Positions 30,847 through 39,065 of a stretch of 64,000 bases of DNA are shown here, one piece after another. Position 1 is the first letter of the stretch, and each line of letters opens with the position of its first letter. Under the pieces are notes generated by a model. That model was not told where the DNA came from and searched no databases. It worked only from the letters and a program-made list of their open reading frames with translations. Source of the stretch: Oscillospiraceae bacterium (GTDB lineage Bacteria > Bacillota > Clostridia > Oscillospirales > Oscillospiraceae); contig SVLM01000003.1 in NCBI GenBank assembly GCA_015067945.1, forward strand, positions 1 through 64,000, written 5' to 3'. The position numbers and the translations under genes were made by a program.

Positions 30847-32030
30847 CGGAACCGCCTCTTAGGGGGTGTGGGAGCCTTAACCGGTTCTTCTGTCAGTGTC
30901 CCATCCGGACCGAGGGTCATAGCCTTAATGGTATATTCGGAGAATTTTGCGATTTCATCCAGCTTCGCCTTTTCCGGGAAGTTGCCTATGATAGAGTATG
31001 CCACGCCCTTGCGTTTTGCTCTGCCGGTGCGGCCAATGCGATGAACGTAGTATTCGTTTTCTTCCGGCACATCGTAATTGATGACGCAATCCACATCATC
31101 CACATCAATGCCGCGGGAGGCAACATCCGTGGCGATCAGGATGGCAAGCTTACCATCGCGGTAACGCTGCATAGTCTTTTCACGCTGGCTTTGGCGAATA
31201 TCGCCGTGGATGCACTCGCAGTCCATGCCTGCCCGTTTGAAATCATCGCACAGCCGCTGGCACATATGCTTGGTGTTGCAGAAGATCATCACCCGTTCAA
31301 AGCCCTGGGTGCGGATCAATCGCAGTGTGGTCTCCGCCTTTTCCAAGGGTGTTACGGTGATACTGAACTGGTCGATATCCGGACGGTCCTCCTGCCGGGG
31401 TTCTACGGTGATCTCCACCTCGTCTCGCTGGTACATCCAGGAAACGGTCATGACCTCCTGGGATATGGTAGCGGAGAACAGGCCCAAATTCTTCCGGTTC
31501 TTCACCTTTTCAATAATCCGTGTTACATCCTTGAAGAAGCCCATGTCCAGCATACGGTCCGCTTCGTCCAGCACAACGGTCTGGATCTTGTCCAGCCGGA
31601 TAGTTTTACGATTATAATGGTCCATCAGTCTGCCGGGAGTGGCAACCACGATCTGCGGCTTCTTCTCCAGCTGCTTGATCTGCCCACCAATGCCGGCACC
31701 GCCGTACAGCACTGCAACGCGGATGCCATTGTAATAAGTCAGCAGGCCGCGAAGCTCATCGCAGATCTGAATGGCCAGCTCTCTCGTAGGAGCCAGAATC
31801 AGTCCCTGCACATCGGGGCATTCCGGATCCACATGCTCGATCATGGGAATACCGAAGGCAAAGGTCTTACCGGTGCCGGTAGGTGCCTTGGCGATGACAT
31901 CCTTCCACTGCATGAATTCCGGGATCGCCTGCTGCTGAATGGTGGTGGGATAGCCGTAACCCTTCTTCTCAAGAGCCTTGAGCATGGCTTCGCTGAGGCC
32001 AAGGTCAGCAAAGGTAATGATTTCGTTCAT
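30843..32030 (-). CDS. DEAD-box RNA helicase
   Basis: All core motifs are present: Q motif (FADLGLSEAMLKAL, YPTTIQQQAIP), motif I APTGTGKT, PTRELAIQ, TPGRLMD, VLDEADRMLDMGF, SATIS, ATDVASRGIDV and HRIGRTGRAKRKG. It is 395 residues long with only a short basic tail (PVKAPTPPKRRFR), so it is a compact member without an RNA-binding extension. Likely tasks are ribosome assembly or mRNA decay. Coupling to a dprA-like gene by ATGA is unusual. Confidence 0.94.
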   Translation of the reverse strand: MNEIITFADLGLSEAMLKALEKKGYGYPTTIQQQAIPEFMQWKDVIAKAPTGTGKTFAFGIPMIEHVDPECPDVQGLILAPTRELAIQICDELRGLLTYYNGIRVAVLYGGAGIGGQIKQLEKKPQIVVATPGRLMDHYNRKTIRLDKIQTVVLDEADRMLDMGFFKDVTRIIEKVKNRKNLGLFSATISQEVMTVSWMYQRDEVEITVEPRQEDRPDIDQFSITVTPLEKAETTLRLIRTQGFERVMIFCNTKHMCQRLCDDFKRAGMDCECIHGDIRQSQREKTMQRYRDGKLAILIATDVASRGIDVDDVDCVINYDVPEENEYYVHRIGRTGRAKRKGVAYSIIGNFPEKAKLDEIAKFSEYTIKAMTLGPDGTLTEEPVKAPTPPKRRFR

Positions 32031-32063
32031 ATTTATCGTCCTTTGTGGTGTTTTGTTTTGTAC

Positions 32064-32092
32064 ATTCTATCAGCTTTTGTTAGAATTTGCAA
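32064..32092 (-). promoter_or_regulatory. Promoter of the DEAD-box helicase and dprA
   Basis: TTGCAA, 17 bases, TAGAAT on the minus strand. Confidence 0.7.
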
Positions 32093-32148
32093 CCATATTT
32101 GCATTCCGGCCAACAGCAAAGGCATTTGCAGGAAATTCTCTATTTAGG

Positions 32149-32177
32149 TGGACAAACAGGAAAATATGTGGTACTAT
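32149..32177 (+). promoter_or_regulatory. Promoter of the tmk operon
   Basis: TGGACA, 17 bases, TACTAT, about 40 bases before the ATG; it is divergent from the helicase promoter. Confidence 0.6.
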
Positions 32178-32217
32178 ATGATATCATAGTATGGCTATGC
32201 CCGGAAGGAGATAAAAC

Positions 32218-32886
32218 ATGGGTAAACTGATTGTAATCGAGGGCACTGACGGCTCCGGTAAGTCCACACAGTTCAAGGCATTAACCGAACGTCTGCGCAG
32301 CGAAGGTACGGAATTTAAAACACTGGTATTTCCTCAATATTCCGAGCCCAGCTCTGCCCTGATCCGTATGTATTTGGGCGGTGAATTTGGTGCCAATCCT
32401 TCCGATGTGAATGCCTACGCAGCATCTGCCTTTTACGCGGTGGACCGCTACGCATCCTACAAAAAGGATTGGGGCGAATGGTTTGAACGCGGCGGTATTA
32501 TCGTTTCTGATCGCTATACCACCTCCAACGCCGTACATCAAACCTCCAAGGAACCCAAGGAAAAGCAAAGCGAATTCCTGCGTTGGTTGTACGAGTTCGA
32601 ATACGACAAGCTGGGTCTTCCCCGCCCTGACCTGACGATCTATCTGGATGTTCCCACTGCTTTTACGGAAAAGCTGATGCGTCATCGTGAGGCATCCACC
32701 AACACCAAAGCGGACATCCATGAACAGGATATGGATTACTTAGCGACCTGCCGGGAAACTGGCCGTGCCGCCGCAAAGTTTTACAACTGGACGATCATCG
32801 ATTGCGTGAAAGACGGTCAAATGCGTAGCATTGAAGATATTCACGAAGAAATCTACCAAAAAGTACGTGCTTGTCTGGAGGATTGA
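32218..32886 (+). CDS. tmk: Thymidylate kinase
   Basis: Phosphorylates dTMP to dTDP. It has the P-loop IEGTDGSGKSTQF, the DRY motif in VSDRYTTSNAVHQ, and PDLTIYLDVPT before the lid. The sequence is somewhat longer and less typical than E. coli Tmk, as in many Clostridia. AAGGAG precedes the ATG. It heads a plus-strand run of DJ-1, mltG and U32-family genes with very short gaps, so it is probably one operon. Confidence 0.9.
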   Translation: MGKLIVIEGTDGSGKSTQFKALTERLRSEGTEFKTLVFPQYSEPSSALIRMYLGGEFGANPSDVNAYAASAFYAVDRYASYKKDWGEWFERGGIIVSDRYTTSNAVHQTSKEPKEKQSEFLRWLYEFEYDKLGLPRPDLTIYLDVPTAFTEKLMRHREASTNTKADIHEQDMDYLATCRETGRAAAKFYNWTIIDCVKDGQMRSIEDIHEEIYQKVRACLED

Positions 32887-32888
32887 GT

Positions 32889-33431
32889 ATGGTTTACATC
32901 TTGCTGGGTACCGGCTTTGAAGAAACCGAAGCCATTGCACCCCTGGATTTACTGCGTCGGGCAGGCATTCCGGTTATGACCGTGGGCTTATGCGGAAAGA
33001 CTGTATATGGCGGCCACAATATCGGTGTGGAAGCGGATATCACCGTGGGTCAGATGGATCTGACGGATCTGGACATGATTGTTCTGCCCGGCGGTTTGGG
33101 CGGAGTAGCCTCCATCCGCAGCTGCCAGGAAGCCCTGGATGCGGTCCGTTTTGCCTGGAATAACGGAAAATTTGTTGCTGCCATCTGTGCCGGCCCCACC
33201 GTCCTTGCGGACCTGGGCATTACGGACGGCAAGCACGCCACTTGCTATCCCGGCTGTGAAGACGGTATGGGCAATGCCATTATGGCTGAAAACACCCCCT
33301 GTGTCCGGGATGATAAGCTGATTACCGGCACCTCTGCCGGTTGTGCCATTCCCTTCGGATTGATGCTGATTGAGGCTCTGAAGGGCAAGGAAGCGGCTGA
33401 TACGATTAAAAAGCAGATCGTTATCCGCTGA
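32889..33431 (+). CDS. DJ-1/PfpI-family protein
   Basis: A class I glutamine amidotransferase-like fold of 180 residues: LLGTGFEETEAIAPLDLLRR with the conserved Glu, then AAICAGPTVLADLG with the reactive Cys. It resembles YajL/ThiJ proteins, which repair or sense oxidative and carbonyl damage; the exact activity is uncertain. ATG 32889 follows GGAGG at the tmk end and is preferred over a longer in-frame start overlapping tmk. Confidence 0.9.
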   Translation: MVYILLGTGFEETEAIAPLDLLRRAGIPVMTVGLCGKTVYGGHNIGVEADITVGQMDLTDLDMIVLPGGLGGVASIRSCQEALDAVRFAWNNGKFVAAICAGPTVLADLGITDGKHATCYPGCEDGMGNAIMAENTPCVRDDKLITGTSAGCAIPFGLMLIEALKGKEAADTIKKQIVIR

Positions 33432-33445
33432 TTGGAGGAATATCT

Positions 33446-34984
33446 ATGGACAATGAAAAGAATACCAACCTGCCGGATGACAACGCGTGGCTGGACGAGC
33501 TGCTGGGTGCTGTTGAAGAAAAAGCAGAGTTTGGAATGGATGAGGACGCAATGGCTGCTCATGATATGAGTAGTATTTCCGACTTGGAACTGGAGCAGAT
33601 CATGCGGGAGGCTCTGTCGGAAACTTTTCAGGAGGATCTCCCTGAAGAAACGGAAATCCCTATTCCCACACTGGACGACGAATACCGGGACAGTTACACT
33701 GACGGCAGTGACAGTCTCTTCCCCATCGATGAAACGGACGCTCAGATCGGTCCACTGTTTGAAGAAGATAAGCAGCCCGAGGAAAACGAAGAAGACGAAG
33801 AAGACGAGGAAGATGAATCCGTGGATCCGGATCGCCCGGTTCGCAAGGTTCGTCCCAAACCCAAAAAGGGCTACGGCCTGTTTGGTCTGCCCCACATCGT
33901 GTCCACCGCCGTGTGGCTGGTGCTTGCCATCGTCATCGGCATATCCCTTGGGCGGCTTCTTTGGGTCTGTGCGGCAGATGTTCTGGCGTTTGGTAAGCCC
34001 AATCAGGAAATTGCCATCACGATCACAGAAGATGATACTGTGGATACGGTAACCGATAAACTTTATAACGCCGGTTTGATTGAATACAAAGAGCTATTCA
34101 AGCTTTATGCCGCCTTGGCAAAAGCCGATCAGAAGATTTCTGCAGGCACCTATACCCTGAACACCCAGTACGACTATCATGCTTTGGTAAACGGCATAAG
34201 TGCATCCTCCTCTTACCGGGAGACTAAAAAGGTCAAGATTCCGGAAGGTTACACCTGTGCACAGATCTATGCCCTGCTGGAAAGTGAGGGTGTCTGCTCC
34301 GTGGCTACTCTGGAAAATTATGCCTCCACCAGTGAATTTGCAAGCTATGATTTCCTGGAGGGTGTGCCCAGAGGTACTAAGTACTGTCTGGAGGGCTTCC
34401 TCTTCCCGGATACCTATGAATTCTACACCAACGATACGCCCCAGCGTATTTTTGACAAGCTTCTGTCCCGTTTTGCCGATCAGTTCGATGCAGAGCTGCG
34501 TGCCTATATTGACACATTGAACGAAAAAATGGCTGCCAATCTCCGAAAGAACGGCTACAATCAGAGCTATATCGACGCAAACAAGCTGACCATGTACGAT
34601 GTCCTCACCATGGCCTCCATCGTGCAGAAGGAAAGTGCCCACAGTGGTGAGAACTACGAAATCGCATCGGTATTCTACAACCGTCTTGCCAACCCCAACA
34701 GCTACCCCTTCCTGAACTCCGATGCCACCGTGGTCTATGCTCACGGCGGCAAGCAGGATCTGACCGCAGACGATTACAAGCTGGACAGCCCATACAACAC
34801 CTATGTGGTGAAAGGTCTGCCTGCCGGCCCCATCGCCAACCCGGGTCTATCTGCTATCATGGCATCTCTGAGCCCCGCCGACACAAACTATTACTACTTT
34901 GTTCTGGATCCCTCCATCGGTGAGCATCTGTTCTCCGCAACCTATAAGGAGCATCAGGACAAGGTGGAAGCCCTGAGGAAATAA
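33446..34984 (+). CDS. mltG: Endolytic murein transglycosylase
   Basis: Cleaves nascent glycan strands. A long, very acidic cytosolic N-terminal region of about 140 residues (DDEYRDSYTDGSDSL, EENEEDEEDEEDE) precedes one transmembrane helix (HIVSTAVWLVLAIVIGISLG). A LysM-like part and the YceG domain follow. The catalytic Glu lies in MASIVQKESAHSGENYEIAS, and the typical PYNTYVVKGLPAGPIANPG is present. The long acidic extension is the only unusual point. It sits between a DJ-1 gene and a U32 protein, with ribosome sites in place. Confidence 0.93.
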   Translation: MDNEKNTNLPDDNAWLDELLGAVEEKAEFGMDEDAMAAHDMSSISDLELEQIMREALSETFQEDLPEETEIPIPTLDDEYRDSYTDGSDSLFPIDETDAQIGPLFEEDKQPEENEEDEEDEEDESVDPDRPVRKVRPKPKKGYGLFGLPHIVSTAVWLVLAIVIGISLGRLLWVCAADVLAFGKPNQEIAITITEDDTVDTVTDKLYNAGLIEYKELFKLYAALAKADQKISAGTYTLNTQYDYHALVNGISASSSYRETKKVKIPEGYTCAQIYALLESEGVCSVATLENYASTSEFASYDFLEGVPRGTKYCLEGFLFPDTYEFYTNDTPQRIFDKLLSRFADQFDAELRAYIDTLNEKMAANLRKNGYNQSYIDANKLTMYDVLTMASIVQKESAHSGENYEIASVFYNRLANPNSYPFLNSDATVVYAHGGKQDLTADDYKLDSPYNTYVVKGLPAGPIANPGLSAIMASLSPADTNYYYFVLDPSIGEHLFSATYKEHQDKVEALRK

Positions 34985-34985
34985 C

Positions 34986-36203
34986 ATGGCAAAATTGGAA
35001 CTTTTAAGCCCCGCCGGAGATATGGAACGACTGAAAATGTCTGTGCTGTACGGAGCGGATGCGGTTTATCTGGCCGGCACCAGCTTCGGCATGCGTTCCT
35101 TTGCCGGAAATTTCACCCCGGAAGAACTGCCCCTGGCAGTGAAATACGCCCATGAGCATGGCGTGAAGGTCCATGTGACCGTGAACACCATGCCCCGGAA
35201 TGAGGAAATTGCCCAGCTGCCCGCCTATCTTGAGCAGCTGCAGGATGCGGGTGTAGACGCCCTGATTGTTGCAGATATGGGTGCATTCACCTTGGCCGGC
35301 AAATATGCACCCAAGTGCCAGCGGCATATTTCCACCCAGCAGTCCATTGCCAACTACGAATGTGCCAAGGCCTGGTATGATTTAGGTGCTGCCCGTGTCG
35401 TATTGGCCCGGGAGCTGAACCTGGAGGAGATCCGCACCATCCGGCAGAACACGCCAAAAGAACTGGAAATCGAGACCTTTGGACACGGTGCAATGTGCGT
35501 CAGCTATTCCGGCCGCTGCCTGCTGAGCAACTATATGACCGGCCGGGACTCCAACCGGGGTGCTTGTGCCCAGCCCTGCCGCTATCAGTACGCACTGATG
35601 GAGGAAAAGCGTCCTGGGGAGTACTTCCCTGTTTACGAGGACGAAAAGGGCACCTACATTCTCAATTCCCGGGATATGTGCATGATCGATCACCTGGACG
35701 ATTTGATAGATGCCGGTGTTGACTGTATTAAGATTGAGGGCAGAGCCAAGTCTGCCTACTATGCCGCTATCGTCACCGGAGCTTACCGGCATTGCATTGA
35801 TGATATTGCCGCCGGAAAGCCCATCGATCCCGTTTGGCGAAACGAAGTGGAGCATGTATCCCATCGGATCTATTCCACCGGCTTCTATTATGGTCAGCCG
35901 GGCCAGTACACAGAAAATTCCCGGTATATCAGAGAGTGGCAGGTCACCGCCATTGTGGAAAGCTGCGATGAAAACGGACTGGCACTGTGCAGCCTGCGTA
36001 ACAAATTCTCCGAAGGTGAGGAATTGGAAGTGGTGGGCCCGGATTCGCGGCCCTTCGCTATTACCGCAGGGAATATGACCGATATCGATGGCAACCCGCT
36101 GTCGGAACCCAGAACCCCCCAATCCAAATTCTACATTCCCCTATCCAAGCCCGTGCCGCCCTTTACTATTCTGCGGCACAGCGTGGAGCTTTCTGCGAAA
36201 TAA
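34986..36203 (+). CDS. Peptidase U32-family protein, likely tRNA hydroxylation (TrhP-like)
   Basis: The U32 signature is complete: ETFGHGAMCVSYSGRCLLSN, then GRDSNRGACAQPCRYQYAL. The opening LELLSPAGDMERLKMSVLYG and CIKIEGRAKSAYYAAIVTGA also fit. The family includes bacterial TrhP, which makes 5-hydroxyuridine in tRNA with an iron-sulfur centre. B. subtilis YrrO/TrhP2 lies near an mltG-like gene, which matches this context. The protein is 405 residues, and a strong terminator follows. Confidence 0.9.
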   Translation: MAKLELLSPAGDMERLKMSVLYGADAVYLAGTSFGMRSFAGNFTPEELPLAVKYAHEHGVKVHVTVNTMPRNEEIAQLPAYLEQLQDAGVDALIVADMGAFTLAGKYAPKCQRHISTQQSIANYECAKAWYDLGAARVVLARELNLEEIRTIRQNTPKELEIETFGHGAMCVSYSGRCLLSNYMTGRDSNRGACAQPCRYQYALMEEKRPGEYFPVYEDEKGTYILNSRDMCMIDHLDDLIDAGVDCIKIEGRAKSAYYAAIVTGAYRHCIDDIAAGKPIDPVWRNEVEHVSHRIYSTGFYYGQPGQYTENSRYIREWQVTAIVESCDENGLALCSLRNKFSEGEELEVVGPDSRPFAITAGNMTDIDGNPLSEPRTPQSKFYIPLSKPVPPFTILRHSVELSAK

Positions 36204-36204
36204 C

Positions 36205-36237
36205 AAAAAACGGTGCCCGAAATGGGCACCGTTTTTT
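36205..36237. terminator. Bidirectional terminator between the U32 gene and the GH25 gene
   Basis: A perfect 14-bp stem with a 5-base loop and A/T flanks on both sides. Both converging genes end here. Confidence 0.88.
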
Positions 36238-37079
36238 TATGGGTTCATATACAGATTGATATCCACATTCCCGGAAATACCGGGGACTTTTCCGGTTTTG
36301 GTATACTGCCACATGGCAAATTCATTGGGATAATCCATGGTATCGCTGTACCACGCCACCCAATGGTCATATTCTGCCAGCTGCTCCAAAAGAAGCTTTT
36401 CCAGCTCTGGGCGGACATAGATCATAGGCTGCATATCCGCCGCAAGAATCGTATCGCAGAAGGCCGCAGCACAGGCAGTCACCGTTTGTGCATCGGTGTT
36501 CGCGGTACGAGCAGTGGAGCTTACATATTCCCAGTCAAAGACAATGGGCATATCCAGTTGCCAATCCGCCGTCAGTTCCATGGCATACTGAGCCTCTTCC
36601 CTGGCCTCCTCCGTGGAAATTGCCTGAGAGAAGAAGTATGCACCCACCTGCAATCCAGCAGCCTTTGCCCCTTGGTAATGGCTCTGTGCCAGTTCATCGG
36701 CATAGAGAGTTCCACTCTGGCCGTATCCCCTGCCCCCGATGCGGATCATCACAAATGTAATACCGTTGTCGGCAATCTTTTGCCAATCCACATTTTGCTG
36801 GTACTTGGAAACATCGATACCCAGACGGCAAGGTGCATTGACGCAGGTCAGAAAATCACCCCGGTAGGTAAAATCACCGGGAGCATAGGGATTCTTCTGT
36901 AGGGTCGGTTTTTCCGGCTCAGTGGGTTCCGTAGGAATAGATTCTGTTGGTGCAGAGACATCCGACGGCTCTGTAGACGGAGAATCACTAACCTGGGGAT
37001 TACCGGTGGGCGGCAATAACAGCACCACTACAAGCAACCCAGCCAGCACAACACTCAAAAGCAGAATCAGCTTTTTCAT
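36237..37079 (-). CDS. Exported GH25-family lysozyme
   Basis: A signal or anchor (KKLILLLSVVLAGLLVVVLL) is followed by a Thr/Pro/Glu-rich linker and a GH25 barrel: RLGIDVSKYQQNVDWQKI, GITFVMIRIGGRGYG, MPIVFDWEY (catalytic Asp and Glu) and VAWYSDTMDY. It would cleave beta-1,4 bonds of peptidoglycan outside the cell. It starts two bases after the UPF0210 gene. It may remodel the host wall rather than serve phage lysis, as no phage genes are near. Confidence 0.9.
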   Translation of the reverse strand: MKKLILLLSVVLAGLLVVVLLLPPTGNPQVSDSPSTEPSDVSAPTESIPTEPTEPEKPTLQKNPYAPGDFTYRGDFLTCVNAPCRLGIDVSKYQQNVDWQKIADNGITFVMIRIGGRGYGQSGTLYADELAQSHYQGAKAAGLQVGAYFFSQAISTEEAREEAQYAMELTADWQLDMPIVFDWEYVSSTARTANTDAQTVTACAAAFCDTILAADMQPMIYVRPELEKLLLEQLAEYDHWVAWYSDTMDYPNEFAMWQYTKTGKVPGISGNVDINLYMNP

Positions 37080-37080
37080 A

Positions 37081-38439
37081 TCAGTTCTTCAAGCTCTGGA
37101 TGGGTGCAGGAATCCGTCCGCCTCTTGCCACAAAAGCCGCACTGGACTGGCTGTGGACGGGCATTACCGGAGCACTGCCCAGCAGGCCGCCCATCTCCAC
37201 CCGGTCACCTACCACCTTGTTGGGGGCAGGAATGATACGGACAGCGGTGGTCTTGGTGTTGATCATGCCAATGGCGGCTTCGTCCGCAATGATAGCGGAA
37301 ATGGTTTCGGGGGAAGTGTCACCGGGTACGGCAATCATATCCAGACCCACGGAGCAAACGCAGGTCATTGCTTCCAGCTTGGAAAGGGTCAGGGTGCCAC
37401 TTTCTGCAGCAGCGATCATGCCCTCATCCTCCGAAACGGGAATGAACGCACCGGACAGACCTCCCACATGGTTGGATGCCATCACGCCACCTTTTTTGAC
37501 AGCGTCGTTCAGCAGAGCCAAAGCAGCCGTCGTGCCGTGGGTGCCACAAACCTCAAGGCCCATTTCCTCCAGAATTCGGGCAACACTGTCGCCTACCGCA
37601 GGGGTCGGAGCCAAGCTCAAATCCACGATACCAAAGGGCACACCCAGCCGCTTGGAGGCCTCCACACCGACAATCTGCCCCATACGGGTGACCTGGAATG
37701 CGGTCTTTTTAATCGTCTCAGCAACCACATCAAAGGGCTGGCCCTTAACGCTCTGCAGTGCGTGGTACACAACACCGGGGCCGGAAACGCCCACATTCAG
37801 TACACATTCCGGTTCACCTACGCCATGGAACGCACCGGCCATAAAGGGATTATCCTCCACAGCATTGGCAAACACAACCAACTTTGCACAGCCCAATCCA
37901 TCGTTGTCCGCCGTAATTTCAGCGGTTTTCTTGATAATTCTACCCATTTCGGCAACGGCATCCATATTAATACCTGCCTTGGTGGAGCCCACATTAACGC
38001 TGGCACAGACCCGTTCCGTACAGAACATAGCCTCGGGAATGGAGCGGATCAGCTTCCAATCCGCAGCGGTACAGCCCTTCTGCACCAAAGCAGAAAAGCC
38101 ACCGATGAAGTTCACACCGCAGGTCTTGGCCGCGGCATCCAGAGTCCTGGCGATCTCCACATAGGAGTCAGCCTGGCAAGTGCCGGCCACCAAGGCAATG
38201 GGGGTTACGGAAATTCGCTTGTTGACAATAGGAATGCCAAATTCCCGTTCAATCTCCTCGCCTACCTTCACCAAATCCTTGGCACAGCGTGTGATTTTAT
38301 CATAGATTTTCTGACAGCACACGGACAGATCCGGGTCGCAGCAATCCAGCAGGCTGATGCCCATGGTGATGGTGCGGATATCCAAATGCCGCTTATTGAT
38401 CATATCCTGGGTTTGTAAAATATCCTTTTGATTCAGCAT
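37081..38439 (-). CDS. UPF0210 (PFL-family) protein
   Basis: A 452-residue protein of the DUF711/PFL group. Conserved stretches include [47 protein letters not shown] and [20 protein letters not shown]. No function is established. The gene is nearly always next to an ACT-domain UPF0237 gene, as here, with only 8 bases between them. The pairing suggests a small-ligand-controlled enzyme. GAGGTGG is at the start. Confidence 0.92.
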   Translation of the reverse strand: MLNQKDILQTQDMINKRHLDIRTITMGISLLDCCDPDLSVCCQKIYDKITRCAKDLVKVGEEIEREFGIPIVNKRISVTPIALVAGTCQADSYVEIARTLDAAAKTCGVNFIGGFSALVQKGCTAADWKLIRSIPEAMFCTERVCASVNVGSTKAGINMDAVAEMGRIIKKTAEITADNDGLGCAKLVVFANAVEDNPFMAGAFHGVGEPECVLNVGVSGPGVVYHALQSVKGQPFDVVAETIKKTAFQVTRMGQIVGVEASKRLGVPFGIVDLSLAPTPAVGDSVARILEEMGLEVCGTHGTTAALALLNDAVKKGGVMASNHVGGLSGAFIPVSEDEGMIAAAESGTLTLSKLEAMTCVCSVGLDMIAVPGDTSPETISAIIADEAAIGMINTKTTAVRIIPAPNKVVGDRVEMGGLLGSAPVMPVHSQSSAAFVARGGRIPAPIQSLKN

Positions 38440-38447
38440 ATTCCACC

Positions 38448-38717
38448 TCAGATCCGGTGCATGGCTTCAAAAATGTCTTCTCTTTGAACCTTAATGGAAA
38501 GGCCCATATCCACACCAGCCTGCTCCATAGCCCTGCACAGCTCAGCCAAAGGCAATGTGCAGCCGGAAACATCCACAGCCATCATCATGGTGAAATACCC
38601 CTGCATGACGGTCTGGCTGATGTCCAGAACATTGACATTGTACTCTGCCAGCTTAATACAAACGCCGGCGATAATGCCCACACGGTCTTTACCTACAACA
38701 GTTACGATTGCTTTCAT
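38448..38717 (-). CDS. ACT-domain protein (UPF0237)
   Basis: An 89-residue protein made of a single ACT domain: [41 protein letters not shown] domains bind amino acids or other small ligands and regulate partners. The operon neighbour UPF0210 is the likely partner. The start has GAGGTGTAAGC. It is translated right after the Dabb gene. Confidence 0.93.
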   Translation of the reverse strand: MKAIVTVVGKDRVGIIAGVCIKLAEYNVNVLDISQTVMQGYFTMMMAVDVSGCTLPLAELCRAMEQAGVDMGLSIKVQREDIFEAMHRI

Positions 38718-38720
38718 TGC

Positions 38721-39002
38721 TTACACCTCATAATCCGCAGCGGTACGGCTGTCCAGCATATGCCAAAAATGTTCCTTAGCCTGCAAATGCAGAGGGTGGC
38801 TGGCATAATCCGTCAGGGCCTGCTTGCTTTCAAATTCCGAATACAGAGCATAATCCATGCCCTGATATGCCCGCCGGATCTCCATCTTCAAAAGGCCGGG
38901 GATCTGACCTGCCAGCGGCTCCAGTACAGATGCGATCAGCTTAACAGCCTCTTCCTTATCTACGCCCTCTTTCAGAGTGTACAAAACGATGTGTTTGACC
39001 AT
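38721..39002 (-). CDS. Dabb (stress-responsive A/B barrel) family protein
   Basis: A ferredoxin-like dimeric barrel: KHIVLYTLKEGVDKEEAVKL, YSEFESKQALTDYASHP and LHLQAKEHFWHML. Small members of this family have varied or unknown functions. ATG 39002 is preferred because GGAGG stands before it; the earlier start has none. It heads the Dabb-ACT-UPF0210-GH25 gene run, just after the ispH-rpsA terminator, with no separate promoter that I can see. Confidence 0.85.
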   Translation of the reverse strand: MVKHIVLYTLKEGVDKEEAVKLIASVLEPLAGQIPGLLKMEIRRAYQGMDYALYSEFESKQALTDYASHPLHLQAKEHFWHMLDSRTAADYEV

Positions 39003-39023
39003 AATTTCCTCCACGAAATAGAA

Positions 39024-39054
39024 ATACCGGGGCCGGCACTTGCCAGCCCCGGTA
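39024..39054 (-). terminator. Terminator of the ispH-rpsA transcript
   Basis: A 14-position GC-rich stem with one mismatch, followed by TTTCTATTTC on the minus strand. It may be leaky, because the next operon has no clear promoter. Confidence 0.7.
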
Positions 39055-39065
39055 TCGGTTAATTA

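Noticed and set aside
30804..32147. Open frame of 447 codons on the plus strand
   Set aside because: It is a shadow of the DEAD-box helicase.
36922..38418. Open frame of 498 codons on the plus strand
   Set aside because: It is antisense to UPF0210 and GH25, which have clear families and ribosome sites.
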